Of a stretch of DNA of 64,000 nt, positions 55,929 through 64,000 are shown piece by piece (positions within the stretch are counted from its first letter, which is position 1; each line of letters begins with the position of its first letter). Origin of the DNA: Papaver somniferum. Taxonomy: Eukaryota; Streptophyta; Magnoliopsida; Ranunculales; Papaveraceae. Location of the stretch: positions 148,770,826 to 148,834,825 of the forward strand of contig NC_039363.1 of assembly GCF_003573695.1 (NCBI RefSeq), given 5' to 3'. The notes beneath the pieces are model-generated. The model searched no databases. It was not told the origin of the DNA and worked only from the letters and a program-made list of their open reading frames with translations. The translations under genes and the position numbers were made by a program.

Positions 55929-58459
55929 TGAAAAGGCGAGGGTACCCAAATATACCTCAAGCTAAAACTTTTTCTACCTATAAGTCCTTTCTCCGAAAGT
56001 GATTGTCTATGGACTGAGTCGAGACAATACAACTAATCGGTTCACACTTCGTGTGATCATCTATGGATACGAGATCGAGACAATACAACAACGAAGTATG
56101 TTTACTTGATACAAAGGTTCAGACTTAACCAAACACAATAGGATTTCTTATCAACTAAATAGGAATTAATGTTTGTGTAATTTACTTTAATTATAATAAA
56201 ACAATTATAATGCGGAATATAGAAGTAAATGACACAACAAGATTTTGTTAACGAGGAAACTGCAAATGCAGAAAAATCCCGGGACCTAGTCAAGAATTGA
56301 ATACTCTCAGGATTAAGCCGCTACACAAAATTACACTAACTTCGTATAGTTGAGACCAAGTAACTAACCCTATAGTTCACCTAGTTCCTTCTGTATTCCC
56401 ATGCCTCCAAATTATAAATAAGTCACGTACTTGGAACAATTCCTTTGGTTCGTATTCCAAACAGTAAAGGAACAACAAATCTGTTTGGTATCAACTCTAT
56501 TCAACCAAGTGATATGAGTCGGACAAAGTCTCTTCCGTTTATCTCAACATAAACTCCTTCTTCAGGTCCTTATATCTATCTTATGTTCAATCACCCAAAG
56601 ATAATCGTTTAAGATTAAGCCAACAACACCTTTAATCCGAAGAATCATGTTGATGCCGATCTACTCAATTAATCAATTCAATCTACCACAAGGATAAACC
56701 AATTATTAATTGGATCCTCTTTTACCGAAACAAGTATTGTGCACACCAAAGATTAAAAAACCCAAGTTAGATCTTCAATATCTTCTTTGTCTTCAAATCT
56801 TCTTAAATCTTCAATAAAAACCTGCACACAATCACTTGAATCTCTTATGATCAATCACGCACAAAACGGGGTATGTTAACAATGTATTATCACAAGATCG
56901 TCTTTAGAACTAACAACAGTCTAAAGATCCCTGTCGAAACTCTGAACTAGTTTGAGTGAATCTTATATCAGAAGAGAATATTCTCAAGAATAAATAAACT
57001 AGGTGCGATCAGATTTCAACCACCGTTAGTCAATCAAATCAATCGAAAACAAAAGATAAACCGCAATTATCTAGTTTCCTACCAACGGTACATGATAGAG
57101 CTTCTCAATCCCAAAGAAGACTTTAAACTGAGCGGCCGTAAGATATTTCGCCTAATTAGGTTACTCTCCTCTACGAATAGGCGGCTACACCAGTAACAAC
57201 AACAAAAGAGTAAATATATTGTTATGAAGGATTAGTTTGCTACAAAGGCAAACTTCGAGTATTTATAGACAAGGAAGTTTGGACACCAAGAGATTTTCAA
57301 AACCGAAAATATTCTCAAGATATTCATTAAAGCACAGATTCTGTTTTCATAATTCCTGGAAATGCTCTGTCCAAAAATAATGATCGAAATCTCTCGGAAA
57401 ATCTAATTAGTAAATGCACATTACTAATTCTGTAATTTCCCTACAAAATGAAATTAATAACCTTAATTAAAAGATTCTTAACTTACTTATGTTTAGATCC
57501 TGGGATTCTCTTCCCTTCACCGTTAAGGAATATCTTTGAACAATTAAATAAATAAACATTCACATCACGTGTTCAAAGTTTATCGACATCTTTACTTTGT
57601 AACTTCTCTTTCACACTTACAACCTTGAAACTGATTTGCCACACTTCCAAACAAGTTTAGAATTGGTTCATCTGACTTTCAAGAACTATGTGATTGATCA
57701 AACCAACATTCAATCACAATCATGGGTTTACGGTTCTACCAAAACAAGTTTCGATTCTACCTCCATGTGAGTAATGTGCATAGTAAAACTAGCTTTACAA
57801 AAATTCGGTTGACTAGGTACTAGGATCGGTTCCCCACATATACATGGTATCTAACTTTTATGTGTTGCACATGTCCATAGGATCGGTTCCCCTTTGTCTA
57901 AAAACGTATTGCACATGTCCATAGGATCGGTTCCCCTTTCTTATATAAACCTTGTTGCACCCCATACAAGGATCGGTTCCCTTTGATGTAATGCACCCGT
58001 TACAAGGATCGGTTCCCCTTTCCTTTTAATTGGTCAGACATACAAAATCCAATCATACCACAGGTGATTACTTAAGATCGGTTTTACTAATAAAAGTTAT
58101 ACCAATACATAAGTCAGTCCTTTGTGAATAGTTCTACCAAGAAAACAACAAGTTGTGAGCGGTTATACTCTATCACACATATTGTTTGTTCATAAGATAT
58201 GCAAGAAATAACAAAACCAATAACACCTGGAAATTTCCTTTTCGGTCCACAAACAAGTTTATGAACTTACTTCCTTAGAACACATGTAAACATTGTTCCC
58301 TAGGATGAAATCCTTACCTCATACCCATACATAATCACAATAACATTCAAATGATTATGACGATGTCTTATCTACAAAGTTTAATGGTTAAGCAATAAAC
58401 CTCGTATTGTATTCCTTAATACTATGTCTATCTAGAGTTCAAATATGCTTCACAGTTAT
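55929..58459 (-). repeat. Truncated LTR of the A/B/C family
   Basis: On the plus strand it starts TGAAAAGGCGAGGGTACCC and follows the reverse complement of the family LTR, with TATA box at 57260-57267 and five AGGATCGGTTCCC motifs at 57822-58021. At 58459 it stops at CACAGTTAT, about 300 bp short of the LTR start, where a TGATGAGTGCC sequence begins. No PBS lies at the low-coordinate side, so it is a 3' or solo LTR. Confidence 0.88.
57822..58021 (-). promoter_or_regulatory. U3 array of GAACCGATCCT motifs (minus strand)
   Basis: Five copies of AGGATCGGTTCCC on the plus strand are the reverse complement of the array at 6045-6242, in the same order. Confidence 0.6.
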
Positions 58460-58808
58460 TGATGAGTGCCAAATATTGTATATATTTGCACCTTTTTATT
58501 GGCATTTAACTCATCATTTGTGTACTAACGCCCCATTTTATCCCATATTTTGTGTTTTCGTTGTTTTCAAGAATAAATACTTTTCTCAATTAATTTTGAA
58601 TTTTTAGGTACTAAATAAAGCCTGGTTAACTCATGGAGCGAAAAGAGCAAAGAAACGGAAAAGACTCCCGCAGAAAGGTAGCGAAGAATGATGTTTGCAA
58701 GAGCCGGATCAACTAGAAGTGGGCTTGAAGAGGAAGAATTGTCCTTAAAGAAGATATGGGATTGGCATACCCAAGGCCCAAAACCTTTACCCAAATCCAT
58801 TTCCAATA
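58460..58808 (+). repeat. Start of a long gypsy-like LTR, left part
   Basis: TGATGAGTGCCAAATATTGT with following TATTTGCACC, GGCATTTAACTCATC and TTGTGTTTTCGTTG resembles the 5' ends of many plant Ty3/gypsy LTRs. It is split at 58808 by the second 9-bp-TSD element and continues at 63055. It appears inserted in the LTR at 55929-58459, the rest of which should lie beyond 64000. Confidence 0.55.
58800..58808. repeat. Target-site duplication (left) TTTCCAATA
   Basis: Nine bases repeated exactly at 63046-63054. Confidence 0.85.
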
Positions 58809-59029
58809 GTGAAAAATACTAGAACCCCCTACTATATGGGTTCAATATATAGAAGCCCCACTAAATGGATCATATATTGTCAACTCCATACTTTCAGAAA
58901 ATGATATTACTAGCCCAAAACATCAAATTTTCTTCAGATCTGGCCCATAATTAATTATTATGAATTTTAATAATGGCAACACTACCCTTTAGTATATATA
59001 CAAGAGGAATATATCAGAAGATATTTCAT

Positions 59030-59090
59030 TTCTTCATTCTCTTTCTCTTTCTCTTTCTTCTCCATCTCTTTCTCTCTCGGCTCCAGCGTT
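59030..59090 (+). repeat. CT-rich tract
   Basis: Pyrimidine-rich CTTT/CTCT repeats near the left end of the element resemble a plant 5' UTR and may mark a captured promoter or leader. This is uncertain. Confidence 0.5.
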
Positions 59091-60077
59091 TCGGATCTGT
59101 GAAGAAGAAGAAGACGAATCGATCCAGTAGTTTTTGCAGCTGATCATCAGTTAATCTTCAAATATGAACCAATCATTCAATCGATTTCATTTGAATCTAG
59201 GTTTTAGTTGGTTTTTAAGCTGCATCAGGTTAGGTTTTCGTTGGATCGACTGTTTTTTTTGAAGATTTTGAATCGAATCTAAGTTTCAGTCGATTCAAAG
59301 CAGCAGAAATCATTTCCGATTAGGTTCATCATTCTTACTTTTCTTAGTTCGATTAATTCGATTAGGTTTTTGATTTTTATTTTGATTGATTCTGTTCATA
59401 TATGAGAAGAAGAAGAACCTGATTTTTTTTTGAATCAATCGAAGATCTTTAATGTAGTTTTAACCCTAATTACTTACTTTTTATGCAGATTCAACAATGG
59501 AACTAAGAAGATCTTCAACAGCAGCAGAAATGAATTCGTCGTACGAGAAAATATCTGAAAATCAATAAGATTTCTCTCGTTTTTAATTGAATCAACAAGT
59601 TTTAAATCTAGGTATGCGTTTAGGATATTGTTGTTTCTGTTGTTTTTGTTGTTGTTGTTGACTTGTTTTTGTTTTTATTTTGCTTATCTCGCCTACACAT
59701 CGTTTGATTGATGAATCTGTGGCAGTGTTGGTGGTGGATATGCAGGTTCTGGTGGAAGATGAGGAGGTTGTAGTTGTTGAGTTGGTGGTATTGGAGAAGT
59801 TTTGGAGGAGGATCTGAAGTCAGTGGTAAGTAAGCTGATTCTTTCTTTCTTATTTGACATAACTTGCTTTATTTTCAACATTTTTTATGAATAGATGTAT
59901 TTTGTGTACAAATTTATAGCAATATGATATGTTTTGTGTTGTTTCATTAATTTTGTATTCTGTGTACAAATTTATAGCAATATGACATGTTCTGTGTTGT
60001 TTCATTAATGTGTATGGATAGTTTGATACTTAGAAATTACTGTGCAAGTGTATGAGTCTTAGAATTCTGATGCACAA

Positions 60078-60305
60078 CATGTGTAACTTGCGTCTACACA
60101 TCCAAATTTCATGTATAACTTGCGTATACACATTTATAACTTGCGTATACACATGTGTAATTAGGAGTTATACATGCTAATTGAATGTGTAGCTTATAGT
60201 TACATATGTGTTTTCATTGAACTGCTGGATACACATGTCATATATGGATGTGTAATTCTCAGTTACACTAGTCAGGTGCATGTATAACTCCTAATTACAC
60301 ATGCT
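60078..60305. repeat. ATGTGTAA-N7-TTACACAT array, cluster 1
   Basis: About eight imperfect copies, for example ATGTGTAACTTGCGTCTACACAT at the left edge and ATGTATAACTCCTAATTACACAT at the right. The arms are about eight bases, the spacer about seven. Confidence 0.8.
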
Positions 60306-60775
60306 AAGCAAACAAAAGCACCCAATTGTTGAGACAAAAGCAATTGCAGGCACTTTCCTCCCCCCATTGTTGAGACATTACTTCCAAAACACCCAAGGTC
60401 TTATCTTCGTGTAACTGCTAGTTAGTGGTGGTGTTTTGGTATGAATCTAAGAGGTTTAGTATGGATAATTTGTATTTGGAGTTAGTGGTGGTGTTTTGGT
60501 ATGAAGCTTAGAGGTTTGGTATGGATGTTGGAGCTGTGTTAGACACTGTAAGTTGGATCTACTTTACATTCTGTTTGTCTTAGTAGTGGTGTTTTGGTAT
60601 GAAATATATTTGTATGCACATCATGTTTTAAATATGTTAGCCATCTATAATCTCATATTTTATCGACTCTGAGAAGGATATCATGCGATTTCTATAACCA
60701 TATCCTTGTTTATCAGTTTGCAGCTATGTGTACTCTACGTGACAGTCTGCGTGTTTAACTAGCATTGGTAGACTA

Positions 60776-60902
60776 TGGATGTGTAACTAGTAGTTACACA
60801 TGCTAATTAAATGTGTAACTTATAGGTACACAAGCTAAATGGATGTGTATCTACTAGTTACACATGTTAATTAGATGTGTAACTATAAGTTACACATGCT
60901 AA
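60776..60902. repeat. ATGTGTAA-N7-TTACACAT array, cluster 2
   Basis: Four copies in about 125 bp, the best being ATGTGTAACTA.TAGTTACACAT. The spacing of about 30-35 bp is close to tandem. Confidence 0.8.
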
Positions 60903-61539
60903 TTTGATGAGATATGCATATACAGTTCTTAGAAAATATTGAATGGTGCTGGCAATAATTTTGATTATTTTATTTGTTCCTGAATTTTTCTTTTGTAGTG
61001 GATTGACTACGTTAAACTACATAGAGCTTGCTTAATTGTATCAGAAGTGCAAGGATGAAGGTTTGTGTTTCGATTTTTAAATGCCAGTACCTTTTGTTAT
61101 TTGTCTGAAACTTTTACAAGTAATTCACTGGACTTGACTGATAGACTAGATTTAGAACTTGATATCATCAAATATATTGACATATTTAAACTGAACCAAG
61201 AATGATGTTCATGTGAAACCAATCCTTTTTTAGCTGTTTGCTCCTGGCCTGTAGTTGTATGTTTTATTTGATGTTTGTGAGTCTTCGTTTATATCTGAAT
61301 AGGTACTTCCTTGGCCTTCTACAACTGAAGTATCTAGTATTCATGTATTGGAGGTGATTTTTATATGAGCATCTAGGAAGATGCTCATGATTTTGCTATA
61401 TTCAGTTGTCAAATATACAAGTGTGGTGGCTGTGGTAGGAAGTGCAGGTGATGGTGCTTACAGAGTGATGGCTGGTGCTATACTGAAGAATGATTGCAGC
61501 TGCTGGAGTGACTACCAGAGCCACCACACCTTATATGAC

Positions 61540-61660
61540 ATGTGTAACTGTTGATTACACATTTCATATGCATGTGTAACTCCAAATTACACATTTTATA
61601 TGCATGTGTAACTCCAAAGTACACATGCATTTTATGTGTACTAGATGATTATACATGCTT
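61540..61660. repeat. ATGTGTAA-N7-TTACACAT array, cluster 3
   Basis: Four copies, two with the same spacer CTCCAAA, separated by CATTT or GCAT linkers. Confidence 0.8.
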
Positions 61661-62281
61661 GTTTATGAGTGTTTAGTTAGCTGATTATACATATGCTATG
61701 ATTTGATGAAATTTGTAGTGGAAGGTATGCTGATCTTTTGTAATGAAATGGTACTGAACAGGTTATGGATGTGTTGATTTCAGAGTATGAAAGTTCATAG
61801 AGAGCTGTAGGAGTGTGCAAGTTGTACAGATGCAGATTTGGCATTGGTTTGTAATGAACGAGTATTGTTATTGCTATCATATAGCTCAGGTATGTACTGG
61901 TTGAAGAATCAGAATGGTTTGAGTTAATGATGCTCAGGTAGATTTATGTTAGGAGTTAACATTACATGTACTGGTGCAACTACAGTTAAGACAGTGGTAA
62001 TGGAATAGAGGAAATGAAGCTGGATGGTGCTGAGATTTGTACTCAGTTGGTGTTGGTTGCAGTTGCAGGACATGGGTTCCGATGGAATTGATATGTGGTA
62101 AGTTATGGCCTGAGCCTGAGAACTCAATATTGCATGCTAGATGCATGTTAGGATAAACAGGTGCAGAGTTGCCAATGTATGTTGCTATTGCAGTGGATTT
62201 GTCAGGAATTGATGCTGGTAGAGAATGATGAAATGAGTCATGGTGGTAGCTGTAGGATAAATGTTGTTGAAAGTGTGCATA

Positions 62282-62620
62282 GTGTTGTGTAAATTTCAAT
62301 TACACTAGATAGATGCATATGTAACTCCCAATTACACTAGACAGATACGTGTGTAACTAATGCTAAGAAATTATTGTAAATAAATCTTAAAGTGTAATAC
62401 ATGTATTTTTTTTGTGTTTACTTTTTTATGTCTATTTTTTTATGTGTAACTTCTCATTACACATGCCATATGGATGTGTAACCGTTGGATACACATGTTA
62501 TATGCATGTGTAACTTCTGCTTACACATGTCGTACACATGTGTAACCCTTTCATGCCATACCCATGTGTAACTTCTGGATACACATGCTCGTTGCATGTG
62601 TAACTTCAGATTACACATCC
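62282..62620. repeat. ATGTGTAA-N7-TTACACAT array, clusters 4 and 5
   Basis: Three shortened copies near 62285-62356, and six fuller copies at 62440-62620, including ATGTGTAACTTCAGATTACACAT at the end. Confidence 0.8.
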
Positions 62621-62644
62621 ATATATTATTGGTGGGAGGCAGTG

Positions 62645-62850
62645 GTCAGCGGTGGTGGCCGCCGACGACGGAGGTGGTGGTTGGTGGTGGCGGTAGTCGG
62701 AGGTGGTGGTTGGTGGTGGTGGTCGGAGGCGCTGGTGGTCGCCGGCGGAGGTGGTTGTTGGTGGTGGTGGTTGGTGGTGGCGGTCGTCGGAGGTGGTGGT
62801 TGGTGGCGGCGGTCGTCGGAGGTGGTGGTTGGTGGTGGTGGCGGTCGTTA
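62645..62850. repeat. GGT/GGC-rich low-complexity tract
   Basis: Units of GGTGGTGGTTGGTGG and CGGTCGTCGGA are repeated. It is open in several frames and yields Gly/Val/Trp-rich or Pro/Thr-rich ORFs that are artefacts of the repeat. Confidence 0.85.
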
Positions 62851-63045
62851 AAGATGGTTGTGACATCATGTTTAGTATATTTTAATATTTTGAGCTTAAA
62901 TTTAAATTTTATTTAATTTGGGGTTTGGAAATATAAAAAAGGGTATGGATGTCTTTTAATAACTCGGGCCTAGATTTGAACTTCTTTTAACTAGGGGCCT
63001 CATACTATGGGTTATCCATGGGTTGGGCCTTAGCCTAATTTTCTC

Positions 63046-63054
63046 TTTCCAATA
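63046..63054. repeat. Target-site duplication (right) TTTCCAATA
   Basis: Exact match to 58800-58808. Confidence 0.85.
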
Positions 63055-64000
63055 TCCATACCCATTTTCATGAGGGCCGTCAGATTGGATCCATCACATC
63101 ATCCAACGTTCGCCTCATCACCGAGCATCAAATCTTGAAGTTCCTGTCAAACATCATAGTACCTAACTCCAATCTAAGCCGTCAGAATTGTTGTATCACG
63201 CATCCAACGGTCGCTCCACATCCATTCCATCGCGCCGTTGGATCACTCCATCACCTTTTCATCCTACGCTTTTCATCACTGCTCATCAAATTTTGATACA
63301 CCCGCTCAACACCCTAGCACCAAATATCTTCTCCCAAAACCATCGACTTCTCCTCTTCTTCCCAAATTACTCCTTCTTCCCCGAACAACAGACCTGTAAC
63401 ATCATTCTTCCCCTTCTTCTCGAGCTTCACCATCACTACCTTCACCCGACACCACAACAAACTAACCCTAAACCCTAGACTCTCTCTAGCTTAGTTTTAG
63501 CTTCTCGCAAAGACGCTACAACCAAGAAAGAGAGAACTAGGGTTTGTAGCAGAGGCGATGTAAGAGATAATTGGAGCATGAGGAGTAGCATAGACGGAAG
63601 ACAAGACATGGGTCGAGGGGGGGACAACAAAAGCAGAGACAGATGAGATTTAATTTTAATTTTCAATGTAAACCCTAAATTGGGAATTTTTGGGGAAACT
63701 TTTAAGAACCCTAATTTTGGGTATAAATAGAACATGGTATTGTGTGTGTATGGGGATGCCCGGATTATCCGGTGCACCAAGAAGTAGTTCATGTTTGATT
63801 TCATTATCTCCATGATGTTCTAATTTCATAGTTAGGGTTTAGATGAAACCATTAATCCATTGCTACATTTGGTTCATGTATTGATATTGTTCTTGTTGTG
63901 CTATAATGTTTTGGATAAATATAATCTGAGCCTTCAGCATTTTGCTTTCACAGTGTATGCCATGTATCCATTGTAGTTAGAGTAACACTATGTTTATTGT
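63055..64000 (+). repeat. Gypsy-like LTR, right part, open at window edge
   Basis: Leaving out the second Mutator-like element joins CCCAAATCCATTTCCAATA to TCCATACCC without a break. A TATA box (TATAAATA) is at 63722-63729. ORFs at 63188-63478 and 63475-63813 lack any domain. The LTR end and internal region are beyond the window. Confidence 0.5.

Larger units (their letters stand above)
58809..63045. mobile_element. Second Mutator-like element, with ATGTGTAA hairpin arrays
   Basis: The 4237-bp unit lies between exact 9-bp repeats. Ends are GTGAAAAATAC at left and, on the complementary strand, GAGAAAATTAG at right, a weak inverted repeat. It carries no transposase and no recognised gene. Inside are a CT-rich leader-like tract (59030-59090), a 62-bp-class duplication (59895-60005), another near 60425-60545, clusters of the ATGTGTAA/TTACACAT motif and a GGTGGTGG low-complexity tract. 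The short ORFs at 59693-59881, 61677-62299 and 62564-62916 have no domain. Confidence 0.75.

Noticed and set aside
60078..62620. CRISPR-like array
   Set aside because: The repeats are palindromic but irregularly spaced, diverged and in a plant transposon. There are no spacers of constant length.
62564..62916. Gly/Trp/Val-rich ORFs on plus and a Pro/Thr-rich ORF on minus
   Set aside because: These are low-complexity translation of the GGT/GGC tract in a transposon. There is no start context or domain.

Overview
This 64 kb window is plant nuclear DNA. It is AT-rich and dominated by LTR retrotransposons nested inside one another. Their primer-binding sites match the plant initiator-tRNA-Met consensus (TGGTATCAGAGC), and the three real-looking host genes are intronless plant membrane-protein genes. 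A chloroplast-type serine hydroxymethyltransferase (SHMT) fragment with plant GT-AG introns is also present. The general look suggests an early-diverging eudicot such as a poppy (Papaver). That species guess is weak and rests on no database search. There are no bacterial features, CRISPR arrays or rRNA genes, and I found no convincing tRNA gene.

Positions 1-26675 form a nest of copia-type elements. Element A (1-8107) has a degenerate two-knuckle gag, a second small ORF and a long 3' noncoding region, but no pol. A minus-strand LTR of a different family (E1) runs from about 8108 to 10174 and resumes at 25105-25789. It is split by a 14.9 kb composite (10175-25099) flanked by the 5-bp target duplication TTTAC. 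The composite reads LTR(partial)-LTR-internal B-LTR-internal C-LTR. E1 itself abuts a fragment of a third LTR family (25790-26675).

Positions 27455-43440 form element F: two related LTRs with no recognisable protein domain between them. It has been invaded by a minus-strand solo LTR, E2 (30648-32773, TSD ACTAC), and by a complete minus-strand gag-only copia element, D (33047-41556, TSD GTTTC). D has two 2378-bp LTRs, a PBS, a PPT, a deleted gag and an intact small ORF2.

Positions 43441-49640 are the host island. It holds three paralogous six-pass membrane-protein genes (44044-45099 minus, 46074-47015 plus, 48124-49137 minus) and a small relic of a copia RNase H.

Positions 49645-64000 return to transposons. 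There is a small inverted-terminal-repeat element rich in TGCCGAC hairpins and a decayed copia gag. The gag is split by a Mutator-like element (51654-55386, 9-bp TSD) that captured half of a plastidic SHMT gene. Next come a truncated minus-strand LTR of the A/B/C family and a long gypsy-like LTR, which is split by a second 9-bp-TSD element (58809-63045).

Two signals stand out. First, four pol-less copia internals (A, B, C, D) carry a small coiled-coil-like ORF2 directly after the gag position, even where gag is broken or replaced. Second, three unrelated DNA-transposon-like units each carry a private, dispersed, short inverted-repeat motif (TGCCGAC, CAGTAC..GTACTG, ATGTGTAA..TTACACAT).
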